From assembly GCF_004361695.1 (NCBI RefSeq), contig NZ_SNVW01000009.1, positions 99,249 to 163,248 on the forward strand: a stretch of 64,000 nt of DNA, in the 5' to 3' direction. How positions within the stretch are numbered: the stretch's first letter is position 1; each line of letters opens with the position of its first letter. The DNA comes from Curtobacterium flaccumfaciens (GTDB lineage Bacteria; Actinomycetota; Actinomycetes; Actinomycetales; Microbacteriaceae). Under the pieces are notes generated by a model. It was given only the letters and a program-made list of their open reading frames with translations. It did no database searches and had not been told where the DNA came from. Position numbers and translations under genes: made by a program. Of the stretch, positions 17,540-26,200 are shown in pieces.

Positions 17540-20536
17540 ATGACGAGCAGGACGACGACGTCGCGTTCCGAGTTGGCCCGGCTGGGCTTCGCGGAGCTGT
17601 CGGAGAGCCTGGAACGCATCGCCGACCTGGAGGCACGGTTCGGCCCCGACCTGCGGGTCCCGGTGAGCGCCGCCCCGGCTCTGTGGGAGTCCACGGCCGA
17701 TCCCGACGGCGCGCTCCGCGCGCTCGAGCGGCTGCTCGAGCGCGCGCCGGACGAACTCCGCCCGGTGCTCGCCGACGAGGCCGCGGCGGAGCGCCTGGTG
17801 CGCCTGCTCGGCGCGTCGGTCGGGCTCGGCGAGTTCCTGCACCGTCGGCCGGCCGAGATCGCCCTGCTGCTCGAGCCGGTGACGGCGCCGTGGACGCAGG
17901 AGCGGTACACCGAGTCCCTGCTCGCCGCGATCGACGGTGCCACCGACGAGGACGCCCGACTCCGGCTGCGGGTCCGCTACCGCCGGCACCTGGCGCAGAT
18001 CGCACTGTTCGACGTGCTGAACGTCTCGCCGACCGAGGCGTTCCCCGCCGTCGCCGCGGGGCTGGCCGACCTGGCCGGGGCAGCGCTCGAGGCCGCGGTC
18101 GACGTCGCCCGGCGCGAGGTCCCGTTCCCGGCCGCCGACGTCGCCGCGACGCCGCTCGCCGTCATCGCCATGGGCAAGGCGGGCGCCCGCGAGCTCAACT
18201 ACGTGAGCGACGTCGACGTCATCTTCGTCACCGAGCCGACGCTCGACCCGGACGCGGAGCCCGATGCGGACGGCGGGTCGGCGCACGGCGTCGGCACCGA
18301 CCGTGCCGTGCTCATCGCGACCCGGCTGGCGATCGCCGCGACGCACGCCATCACCGACCTCGCCGCCGAGCCCGCGCTGTGGGAGGTCGACGCGAACCTC
18401 CGACCCGAGGGCAAGGACGGCGCCCTCGTCCGGACGCTCGACTCGCACGTGGCCTACTACGAGCGCTGGGCGAAGGCGTGGGAGTTCCAGGCGCTGCTCA
18501 AGGCCCGCCCGATCGCCGGGGCGGCGGACCTGGGGGAGCGCTACGCCGCGGCGGTGGCGCCCTTCGTCTGGACGTCCGCGAAGCGCCCCGGGTTCGTCGA
18601 GTCGGTGCAGCGGATGCGCGAGCGCGTCACCGAGCACATCCCGGACGCCGAGGTCGACCGGCAGCTGAAGCTCGGCCCCGGCGGCCTGCGGGACGTCGAG
18701 TTCACGGTGCAGCTGCTGCAGCTCGTGCACGGGCGGGACGACGAGTCGGTGCGGGTGCGGTCCACGCTCGAGGCGATGGACGCCCTCGCCGACGCCGGGT
18801 ACGTCGGGCGACCCGAGGCCGCGCGCTTCGGTCCGGACTACGCCCTGCTGCGCGTGCTCGAGCACCGCATCCAGCTCCGTCGACTGCAGCGCACGCACCT
18901 CATGCCCTCGGACGAGGACGAACTCCGCGTGCTCGCGCGGTCGAGCGGGCTCGCGAAGTCCGCGTCGGCGCTCGAGACGCGCTGGCGTGCGGTGAAGCTC
19001 GAGGTCCGCGGCCTGCACGAGCGGCTGTTCTACCGTCCGCTGCTGTCCGCGGTGGCCGCGAGCGACGGCGAGATCGTCCTGACGAGCGACCAGGCCGTCG
19101 ACCGCCTCGGCGCCATCGGCTTCGTCGACCCGGCCGGCGCGCTCAGCCACATCCGGGCGCTGACACAGGGCACGAGTCGTCGCGCGGCGATCCAGCGGAA
19201 CCTGCTGCCCGTCCTCCTGCGCTGGATGGCCGAGGGACCGGCGCCGGACCGAGCACTCCTGGCGTTCCGCCGCCTGAGCGACACCCTGGGGGAGTCGAGC
19301 TGGTTCCTCCGGATGCTCCGCGACTCGTCCGGAGCGGCGCACTCGCTCACGACGGTCCTCTCCGAGTCGGCGTTCCTGTCCGGGCTGCTCGAGCGCTTCC
19401 CCGAGGCCGTCGCGTGGCTCGACGAACCCGAGACGCTCCTGCGTCCCCGTCCGATCGAGTCGCTGCTCGCCGAGGTCACCGCCGTCACGGCGCGCCACGG
19501 CGACGACGTCGACGGTGCGGCTGCACTCGTCCGGTCCGCGCGGCGTCGCGAGATCCTGCGCCTCGGCATGGCCGCGGTCCTCGGCAACCTCGACGTCGAC
19601 GCCCTCGGGCCCGCCCTGAGCGACGTGACCGAGGCGACGCTCACCGGTGCCTTCGCCCTGGCACGCCGTGACGCCCCGGCCGGCCTGGAGTTCGGCGTCG
19701 TCGCGATGGGACGCTACGGCGGACGGGAACTCGGCTTCGGCTCCGACGCCGACGTCCTCTACGTGTACCGGGCACCGGCGGACCTGCCGTCCGAGCAGGC
19801 CTCCCGGTCGGCGCAGACGATCGTGCGGGAGCTCGCCCGGCTGACCGACGACGCGATCCACCCGCTCGACCTCGACATCGACCTGCGACCCGAGGGGAAG
19901 AACGGCCCCGTGGTCCGCACCCTCGAGTCGTACGGGGCGTACTACGCGCGGTGGTCCCTGACGTGGGAGGCCCAGGCGCTCCTCCGGGCCCGCGGCGCCG
20001 TGGGGGACGAGCAGTTGCTCCGCGACTTCGAGCACCTCGCCGACCGCACCCGGTACCCGGAGCGGATCGACGACCTGCAGGTGCGCGAGGTCCGGCGCAT
20101 CAAGGCCCGGGTCGAGTCGGAGCGACTGCCGCGCGGCGCCGATCCGGCACGGCACCTCAAGCTCGGTCGCGGGTCCCTCAGCGACGTCGAGTGGTTCGTG
20201 CAGCTCCTGCAGCTCCAGCACGCGCTGACGATCCCGGGGCTCCGGACCACCTCGACGCTCGAGGCGCTCGACGCCGCGACCGGGGCCGGGCTGGTCGGCG
20301 CCGAGGACGCCGAGCGGCTGGGGGCAGCGTGGCGGTTCGCCTCGCGGACGCGGAGCGCGCTCGTGCTCTGGTCGGGCAAGACGACCGACGTGCTGCCCGT
20401 CGACCGCGTCCAGCTCGAGGGGATCGCGCGGTTGATGGAGTACCCGCCGGGGTCGGCGTCGCAGCTCGAGGACGACTACCTCGGGGTCACCCGGCGCGCG
20501 CGGCAGGTGTTCGAGCGCGAGTTCTACGGCGCCTGA
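17540..20536 (+). CDS. glnE: Bifunctional glutamine synthetase adenylyltransferase/deadenylylase
   Basis: A 998-residue protein with two nucleotidyltransferase domains. Their signatures are both intact: GKAGARELNYVSDVDVIF in the N-terminal half (deadenylylation) and GRYGGRELGFGSDADVLY in the C-terminal half (adenylylation). A GlnD-like linker follows each (RQLKLGPGGLRDVEF and RHLKLGRGSLSDVEW). It attaches or removes AMP on GlnA1 Tyr402. It is linked to glnA2 but its substrate lies about 6 kb away, past the polysaccharide operon. Confidence 0.96.
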   Translation: MTSRTTTSRSELARLGFAELSESLERIADLEARFGPDLRVPVSAAPALWESTADPDGALRALERLLERAPDELRPVLADEAAAERLVRLLGASVGLGEFLHRRPAEIALLLEPVTAPWTQERYTESLLAAIDGATDEDARLRLRVRYRRHLAQIALFDVLNVSPTEAFPAVAAGLADLAGAALEAAVDVARREVPFPAADVAATPLAVIAMGKAGARELNYVSDVDVIFVTEPTLDPDAEPDADGGSAHGVGTDRAVLIATRLAIAATHAITDLAAEPALWEVDANLRPEGKDGALVRTLDSHVAYYERWAKAWEFQALLKARPIAGAADLGERYAAAVAPFVWTSAKRPGFVESVQRMRERVTEHIPDAEVDRQLKLGPGGLRDVEFTVQLLQLVHGRDDESVRVRSTLEAMDALADAGYVGRPEAARFGPDYALLRVLEHRIQLRRLQRTHLMPSDEDELRVLARSSGLAKSASALETRWRAVKLEVRGLHERLFYRPLLSAVAASDGEIVLTSDQAVDRLGAIGFVDPAGALSHIRALTQGTSRRAAIQRNLLPVLLRWMAEGPAPDRALLAFRRLSDTLGESSWFLRMLRDSSGAAHSLTTVLSESAFLSGLLERFPEAVAWLDEPETLLRPRPIESLLAEVTAVTARHGDDVDGAAALVRSARRREILRLGMAAVLGNLDVDALGPALSDVTEATLTGAFALARRDAPAGLEFGVVAMGRYGGRELGFGSDADVLYVYRAPADLPSEQASRSAQTIVRELARLTDDAIHPLDLDIDLRPEGKNGPVVRTLESYGAYYARWSLTWEAQALLRARGAVGDEQLLRDFEHLADRTRYPERIDDLQVREVRRIKARVESERLPRGADPARHLKLGRGSLSDVEWFVQLLQLQHALTIPGLRTTSTLEALDAATGAGLVGAEDAERLGAAWRFASRTRSALVLWSGKTTDVLPVDRVQLEGIARLMEYPPGSASQLEDDYLGVTRRARQVFEREFYGA

Positions 20537-21082
20537 CCGACGCGCACACGCGCGACTGTTCGGGGCGCATGCGCGCGCCGAACCGGTGCGCCAACCTGTG
20601 CGTGACACGCCCGGGGTGACGTGTTTCGCACCGGGTTCCCACGTCCGCGCAGGTGAATTCCGCGTGACGGACACCGTCCCCCGTTCGGCGACCGGTGTAC
20701 CCCGGCCGGTGCCGCACGCGTCGTCGTGACCGGACCGTGACCGACCGCATCCACGACGCTCGACGCGGTGATCGCCCCGCGCCCCGCCGCGCCCGGCGAT
20801 CACCCCGTGAACTGGACTTTTCTGCCCGCGTGCACCGCGCCTCCAGGCCGACACCGGCCCGTCGTCGACCGGACGGAGCGGTCCACCAGGTCCGCCGGAG
20901 TGCTGTCAGCAGCAGTGCGGACAAGCGCGACGCGACGAGAGGGGGACCGCGCTGTACCCCGTAACGTGCCCGTAACGCCCCCGCACGGGGGCCAAGTTGC
21001 GCGGGGCATCACGTTTCTGTCTCAATGGCACCACCCGAACCGGCCCTGATTCCCCGATGAAGCGGAATCTCCACCTCGAACG
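20537..21082. other. Gene-free 546-base region upstream of the polysaccharide operon
   Basis: No convincing gene is seen. It holds a glnE-proximal hairpin (20558-20583), a half copy of the palindromic family (GCACCGCGCCTCCAGG at 20832-20847), a direct repeat GTAACG-N5-GTAACG (20961-20977) and a small CCCCCGCACGGGGG hairpin (20979-20992). The length suggests a long regulated leader for the synthase operon. No known riboswitch motif was recognised. Confidence 0.6.
20558..20583 (+). terminator. Probable glnE terminator hairpin
   Basis: GTTCGGGGCGC pairs with GCGCGCCGAAC (9 of 11 positions) around ATGC, 21 bases after the glnE stop. There is no U tract, as is common in actinobacteria. Confidence 0.55.
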
Positions 21083-22702
21083 TTGAAGCAGGGATCAGTG
21101 TTCACCTTCATTCTGCAGATCAGGCAGATGGTCGAAGGGCACCCCGAGTTCTACCTGTTCGCCGTGTACTCCGCGGTGATCTGGTTGCTCTGGTTGCTCA
21201 AGGTCGTCATCTCCGCCCGCTACCGCCCCTTCACCGGCACCTTCGTCGGTACCACCAGTGTCGTCGTCCCCGTCGTGGACGAACCGCTCGACCTGTTCCG
21301 CGACGTGATCGGCCGCATGGTCGAGCAGCGTCCCGGCGAGATCATCGTCGTCATCAACGGCGCCCGCAACGAGGCGCTGGAGGAGGTCTGCGACGAGTTC
21401 GCCCCGCTCGTCCGCTGGACCCACACGCCCATCCCGGGCAAGCGCAACGCCGTCAAGGTCGGCACCGAGATGTCCACGGGTGACATCACGGTGCTGGTCG
21501 ACTCGGACACCGTCTGGACCCCCGGCGCGCTCGAGGAGCTCCTCAAGCCGTTCGCCGACGCCTCCGTCGGCGGGGTCACGACGCGTCAGCGCATCCTCGA
21601 GCCCGAGCGCAGCTGGATCACCCGCTGGGCGGACTGGCTGGAGAACTCCCGCGCGCTGTACTCGATGCCCGCGCAGAGCGTGCTCGGTCAGATCGGCTGC
21701 CTGCCCGGGCGCACGATCGCCTTCCGCCGCGACATCCTCATGCGCGTCATGGACCGCTTCATGCACGAGAAGTTCATGGGTGTGTTCCTCGAGGTCTCCG
21801 ACGACCGGACGCTCACGAACCTCACGCTCAAGGAGGGGTACCGCACCGTCTACCAGTACACCTCGCTGGTCTACACGGACGCCCCGCTCCAGGTGAAGAA
21901 GCTGTTCAAGCAGCAGCTCCGCTGGGCCCGCGGCTCGCAGTACAACACGCTCCGGATGCTGCCGTGGATGCTCGGCCACGCGCCGATCCTCGCGCTGTTC
22001 TTCCTCACCGACATCATCCTGCCGTTCATGCTCTTCGGCGTGATCGCGGGCTGGATCTACCGCGCCTTCACCGGCCAGGGGGAGAACCTCTACCAGGGGA
22101 TCCTGCAGCAGTACGGCTTCTCGACCGGCTTCATCTACGTGGCCGCGCTCATGGTGGTCTCGTCGGTGCTCAGCATGGCGATCCGGCAGATGCGGCACCT
22201 CGCCGAGAAGCCGAGCGACTTCTTCCGGCTGCCGATGTTCATCATCGTGTCGACGTTCTTCCTCATGCCGATCCGGCTCATCGGCTTCTTCCGCCTGGCG
22301 CACGCGTCCGGGTGGGGGACCCGTGCCGGTGCCTACGCCGGCGGGCCGATGGAGACCGAGCCCGACCAGGCCGACGCCGTGCAGCCGTCCGCCTTCGGCA
22401 CGCAGACGCCGGTGAGCCCGATCGACGCGGCACCCCGTGCCGGGATCGACGTGGCGCCCCACGCTGGCGATGGTGACCAGCGTGCCGCCGACCGCGCGTT
22501 CGACGAGCTCTTCGGCCCGGACGCCACCACCAACTCGACCGCGACGGTCCTCGCCACGCGCCGGTCCGCCGCGCAGGCCTCCGTCGCTCCGGCACCCGCG
22601 AAGCAGGCCCCCGCCCGCGCCCGCCGGTACAACCCGTACGCCGCGATCCCGTACTGCATCGGCATCGCGATCTTCGTCCTGGAGGCCTTCCTCATTGTCT
22701 GA
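21083..22702 (+). CDS. Processive GT2 polysaccharide synthase (hyaluronan/NodC-like)
   Basis: A 539-residue membrane protein. One N-terminal helix (about 22-42) precedes a cytosolic GT-A domain with DSD at 140-142, the E-x-x-DD acceptor region near 237-241 and QQLRW at 277-281, the marks of processive beta-glycosyltransferases. Three or four helices follow, then a variable tail of about 100 residues and a final helix. It should polymerise and export a polysaccharide; the sugars are unknown. The start is uncertain: TTG 21083 or GTG 21098. Its last codons overlap the GH26 gene. Confidence 0.85.
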   Translation: MKQGSVFTFILQIRQMVEGHPEFYLFAVYSAVIWLLWLLKVVISARYRPFTGTFVGTTSVVVPVVDEPLDLFRDVIGRMVEQRPGEIIVVINGARNEALEEVCDEFAPLVRWTHTPIPGKRNAVKVGTEMSTGDITVLVDSDTVWTPGALEELLKPFADASVGGVTTRQRILEPERSWITRWADWLENSRALYSMPAQSVLGQIGCLPGRTIAFRRDILMRVMDRFMHEKFMGVFLEVSDDRTLTNLTLKEGYRTVYQYTSLVYTDAPLQVKKLFKQQLRWARGSQYNTLRMLPWMLGHAPILALFFLTDIILPFMLFGVIAGWIYRAFTGQGENLYQGILQQYGFSTGFIYVAALMVVSSVLSMAIRQMRHLAEKPSDFFRLPMFIIVSTFFLMPIRLIGFFRLAHASGWGTRAGAYAGGPMETEPDQADAVQPSAFGTQTPVSPIDAAPRAGIDVAPHAGDGDQRAADRAFDELFGPDATTNSTATVLATRRSAAQASVAPAPAKQAPARARRYNPYAAIPYCIGIAIFVLEAFLIV

Positions 22703-24221
22703 CCTCATCCGCTCCTCCGGTGCCTGGTGGGCCCAGTCCAGCAGGCACGCCCGACTCACCGCGATCGGCACCACCGCGATCGTCCTCGTCCTCGGGCTCA
22801 TCACCTGGAACGTCTGGGTCTCGCCGGCCGGCTCCGTGTCGACCGCGGTCCACCAGGCCCTCGGCGTCACCCCGCCGAAGAAGAAGGTCTCGGCGGCCGA
22901 GCTCCAGGCGAAGCTCACCGCCGCCCAGAAGGAGATCTGGGCCCTGGAGGGCAAGCTCGACTCCTCGACGGCGCAGGCCGGTTCGCGTGGCGACCAGATC
23001 GCGCAGCTCAAGGCGCAGCTCGCGTCGCTCCAGTCCCAGCTCGGTTCCGCCAAGAGCGGGTCGGGAGGCGCGTCCTCCTCCGGCGGGTCGGGTACCCGTG
23101 TCGACGCGGCCGGTTCCGGCGGCAACGGTTCCGGTGACACCGGCGGCGGCAACGGCAACGGTGGCGGCTCCGGCGGTCCCGCGACGAACCCGAACACCGG
23201 GCCGTCGAAGGACCCCGACGGCCCCGACCCGATCACGACGCCGACGAAGCAGCAGGTCCTCGCCCAGCAGTCCCGCTGGTACGGCCTCTACACGGCGCAG
23301 GCGCCCTTCAACTGGTCCGAGTACGACCAGGTCTCGAAGGAGGTCGGGAAGGCCACGAACATGGTCGGCTTCTTCCAGGGCTTCGACCAGGACTTCAACC
23401 AGAACGCCGTCCAGCGTGCCTGGGCCAACGGTCGCCTGCCGATGATGACGTGGGAGTCCGCCCCGGCGAAGACCGGCAACGACGAGCCGTACGTCGCGGG
23501 CTACACGAACCAGGACATCATCTCGGGCAAGTTCGACGCCTACCTGACGAAGTACGCCCAGGCGCTCAAGTCGAACGGGATGCCGCTCGTGATCCGTCTC
23601 GACCACGAGATGAACGGCCAGTGGTACAACTGGTCCGAGGGCACGAAGCAGCAGAACGCGAACAAGTCCTACGTGGCGATGTGGCAGCACGTCTGGAACG
23701 TCTTCCAGGCCAACGGCGCGAACCAGTACGCCATCTGGGACTGGTCCCCGTCGCGCATCGACAAGCTCGGCAACGCGAAGTACCAGACGCTCGACTACAT
23801 GGCCAACTACTACCCGGGTGCGAAGTACGTCGACTGGGTCGGCATGAGCGGCTACTACCGCGACGCAACCGAGGCCCCGACGTTCCAGAACACCTTCGGT
23901 GCGACCCTCGCCCAGATCCGGCAGATCGCGCCGGGCAAGGGGATCGTCCTCAACGAGATCGGTGCCACCGAGACCGGGGGCAGTGTCTCGAACCCGCAGA
24001 AGTCGCAGTGGATCAACTCGCTGTTCGACGCCCTCGCGGACCCGGCCAACGCCGACATCATCGGCTTCTCGTACTTCAGCGAGACGGCGACGACCATCGT
24101 CGACGGCACCCGCACCACCAACGACTGGCGCCTCGACTCCCGTGCGGACAGCCTCCAGGCCTTCGCCGACGGCATCAAGCGCACCGACATCGACTACGAC
24201 CTGCAGGAGGTCAAGCAATGA
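22695..24221 (+). CDS. Membrane-anchored GH26-family glycoside hydrolase
   Basis: A 508-residue protein. Residues 1-20 are cytosolic, 21-42 form a signal-anchor helix, about 66-115 a coiled coil, and about 115-180 a Gly/Ser-rich spacer. The catalytic domain follows outside the cell. RLDHEMNGQW gives the GH26 acid/base Glu (E305) and VLNEIGAT the nucleophile Glu (E421). GH26 contains beta-mannanases and related endo-hydrolases. I chose TTG 22695 because GGAGG (22681-22685) is 9 bases upstream; it overlaps the synthase by 8 bases, implying coupled translation. Confidence 0.85.
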   Translation: MSDLIRSSGAWWAQSSRHARLTAIGTTAIVLVLGLITWNVWVSPAGSVSTAVHQALGVTPPKKKVSAAELQAKLTAAQKEIWALEGKLDSSTAQAGSRGDQIAQLKAQLASLQSQLGSAKSGSGGASSSGGSGTRVDAAGSGGNGSGDTGGGNGNGGGSGGPATNPNTGPSKDPDGPDPITTPTKQQVLAQQSRWYGLYTAQAPFNWSEYDQVSKEVGKATNMVGFFQGFDQDFNQNAVQRAWANGRLPMMTWESAPAKTGNDEPYVAGYTNQDIISGKFDAYLTKYAQALKSNGMPLVIRLDHEMNGQWYNWSEGTKQQNANKSYVAMWQHVWNVFQANGANQYAIWDWSPSRIDKLGNAKYQTLDYMANYYPGAKYVDWVGMSGYYRDATEAPTFQNTFGATLAQIRQIAPGKGIVLNEIGATETGGSVSNPQKSQWINSLFDALADPANADIIGFSYFSETATTIVDGTRTTNDWRLDSRADSLQAFADGIKRTDIDYDLQEVKQ

Positions 24222-25645
24222 CCGAGTCCAAGAAGTCGACCGCATCGGCCGACACGCGTCCCGCTCCCGTCATCAGCGTCATCGGCACCGGCTACCTCGG
24301 TGCCACCCACGCGGCCGCCATGGCCGAGATGGGCTTCGAGACCATCGGCGTGGACGTCGACCCGGCGAAGCTCGCGGCACTGTCCGCCGGCGAGGTGCCG
24401 TTCTACGAGCCCGGACTGCCCGAGCTCATCACGAAGCACGTGGCGAGCGGCAAGCTCCGCTTCACCTCGGACATCGCGTCGGCCGTGGCCGCGGCGGACG
24501 TGCACTTCGTCTGCGTCGGCACGCCGCAGAAGGCCGGCTCGCACGCGGCGAACCTCGCGTACGTCGAGAGTGCCACCCGCGGCGTCGCCGAGAACCTCAC
24601 CCACCCGGGCCTGATCGTCGGCAAGTCGACCGTCCCGGTCGGCACCGCGGCACGGCTCCGCGGCATCGTCCGCGAGTTCTCCCCCGCCGGCATCACCGCC
24701 GAGCTCATCTGGAACCCCGAGTTCCTCCGCGAGGGCAAGGCCGTCGACGACACCCTGCACCCGGACCGCCTGGTCTGGGGCGGTGCGTCCGACGCCGCCG
24801 ACGCCGTGATCCGCGAGGTCTACGCCGCGCCCATCGCCGAGGGCACCCCGGTCATCACGACCGACCTCGCCACCGCCGAGCTCGTGAAGGTCAGCGCCAA
24901 CGCCTTCCTCGCGACCAAGATCTCGTTCATCAACGCGATCTCGGAGATGTGCGCCATCACCGGCGCCGACGTGTCGACGCTGGCGGACGCCCTCGGGCAC
25001 GACGCCCGCATCGGCCGGAAGTTCCTCAACGCCGGCCTCGGGTTCGGCGGCGGCTGCCTGCCGAAGGACATCCGGGCGCTCATGCACCGCGCGAACGAGC
25101 TCGGCGCCGGCCGCGTGGTCGGGCTCATGCAGCAGGTCGACGAGATCAACATGGGGCAGCGCGAGCGGGTCATCGACATGACGATCGACGCGCTCGACGG
25201 TTCCGTGCTGAACCGCCGCGTGGCCGTGGTCGGAGCGGCGTTCAAGCCCCTCACCGACGACGTCCGCGACTCGCCGGCGCTCAACGTCGCCGCTGCGCTG
25301 CACCTCCGCGGCGCCCAGGTCACCCTGTGGGACCCGGAGGCGATGGAGACCGCGCGCCGCTCCTTCCCGACGCTCACCTACGCGTCGTCGCTGGAGAACG
25401 CGATCGAGGGCGCCGACGTCGTGCTCGTGCTCACCGAGTGGGACGAGATCGTCGAAGCCGACCCGGCCGCACTCGCCGCCGTCGTCGGTCGTCGGGTCGT
25501 CATCGACGCCCGCAACTGCCTCCCGGTCACCGACTGGGTCAAGTCGGGTTGGACCGTCCGTTCCCTGGGACGGCCCACTCCGGTCACGGGTGCACCCGTG
25601 AGCGTCGCCGCGGGGACGAACGACGCGGTGGCCACCGCGCGGTAG
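24218..25645 (+). CDS. ugd: UDP-glucose 6-dehydrogenase
   Basis: A 475-residue protein with N-terminal NAD motif GTGYLG (23-28), STVPVGTA, EFLREGKAVDD, and catalytic C280 in GFGGGCLPKD. It oxidises UDP-glucose to UDP-glucuronate with two NAD+. The ATG overlaps the hydrolase stop (ATGA) after a GGAGG site, so it belongs to the synthase operon. This predicts a glucuronate-containing polymer, like the hasA-hasB and cps3D-cps3S pairs. Confidence 0.94.
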   Translation: MTESKKSTASADTRPAPVISVIGTGYLGATHAAAMAEMGFETIGVDVDPAKLAALSAGEVPFYEPGLPELITKHVASGKLRFTSDIASAVAAADVHFVCVGTPQKAGSHAANLAYVESATRGVAENLTHPGLIVGKSTVPVGTAARLRGIVREFSPAGITAELIWNPEFLREGKAVDDTLHPDRLVWGGASDAADAVIREVYAAPIAEGTPVITTDLATAELVKVSANAFLATKISFINAISEMCAITGADVSTLADALGHDARIGRKFLNAGLGFGGGCLPKDIRALMHRANELGAGRVVGLMQQVDEINMGQRERVIDMTIDALDGSVLNRRVAVVGAAFKPLTDDVRDSPALNVAAALHLRGAQVTLWDPEAMETARRSFPTLTYASSLENAIEGADVVLVLTEWDEIVEADPAALAAVVGRRVVIDARNCLPVTDWVKSGWTVRSLGRPTPVTGAPVSVAAGTNDAVATAR

Positions 25646-25888
25646 TCACCGTCCGCGATGCGGGGTCCGTGCCGGGGGCGGTGCGGGCCCCGCTCTCGTG
25701 CGCCCGGCGCGCTCCCGCCGCGTGCCGTCCCGCGCGCCGGGTGTCGAATCGCGCGTCGGGTGCCGTCCCGCGCGCCGGGTGCCGAATCGCGCGTAGGAAG
25801 CAGATCCGCTCGTAGGAGGCAGGAAGTTCCTGCTCCCCACGAGCGATTGCGCTTTCCACTGCGGGTGCGATGGGAAGGAACGTGCGAG

Positions 25889-25949
25889 GCGACCGCCTGG
25901 AGGCGCGGCGCGGGTCCGCCGGAGCGGCACCGCGCCTCCAGGCAGTCGC
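25889..25949. repeat. GGAGGCGCGG palindromic element, copy 4
   Basis: Twenty-base arms with one mismatch (GCGACCGCCTGGAGGCGCGG at 25889-25908). The left arm is identical to that of the copy at 15854, but the loop differs. Confidence 0.9.
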
Positions 25950-25972
25950 GTCCGCACCCCCTGCTCACGAGA

Positions 25973-26064
25973 GCGACAGATCCCTGCGGAACGTTCGCGG
26001 CGATCTGTCGCTTCTGCGACAGGAGCCGCGCGGCCCGGCCGCCAGGTGTCGCTTCCGCGACACG
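25973..26064. repeat. Clustered GCGACA/TGTCGC inverted repeats
   Basis: GCGACAGATC (25973-25982) pairs with GATCTGTCGC (26002-26011). A second GCGACA...TGTCGC pair follows, then another GCGACA. Several alternative hairpins are possible. Function unknown. Confidence 0.65.
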
Positions 26065-26066
26065 GA

Positions 26067-26102
26067 CGAAGGGCCCCGCACCTGACGGTGCGGGGCCCTT
26101 CG
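26067..26102. terminator. Strong bidirectional terminator
   Basis: CGAAGGGCCCCGCACC, loop TGAC, then its exact complement: a 16-bp GC-rich stem between the convergent ugd and glnA1. Confidence 0.85.
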
Positions 26103-26200
26103 TGGTGTCGGCGAGACTCAGCCGCCCGTGCGTCCGGGGCGAGTCCGGTGCTGCCTAGACGCCCGTGCGCGCGGCGCGAGTGCCTGGGCGGCGGTGCTGA

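Larger units (their letters stand above)
25646..26200. other. Gene-free convergent region rich in repeats
   Basis: No gene is seen. In order it holds two copies of a 38-base direct repeat (25722-25797), a hairpin (25808-25844, GCTCGT/ACGAGC outer stem), a palindromic-family copy (25889-25949), GCGACA/TGTCGC inverted repeats (25973-26064) and a strong terminator (26067-26102). It separates ugd from the convergent glnA1. Confidence 0.75.

Noticed and set aside
17477..20854. Very long open frame on the minus strand opposite glnE, and similar ones elsewhere
   Set aside because: These are shadows of high-GC coding sequence: they have no ribosome site or family match, and composition reads like low-complexity Arg/Gly/Ala.
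20537..21082. Riboswitch upstream of the polysaccharide operon
   Set aside because: No conserved core of a known riboswitch class (for example cyclic-di-GMP or ydaO type) could be recognised by eye.
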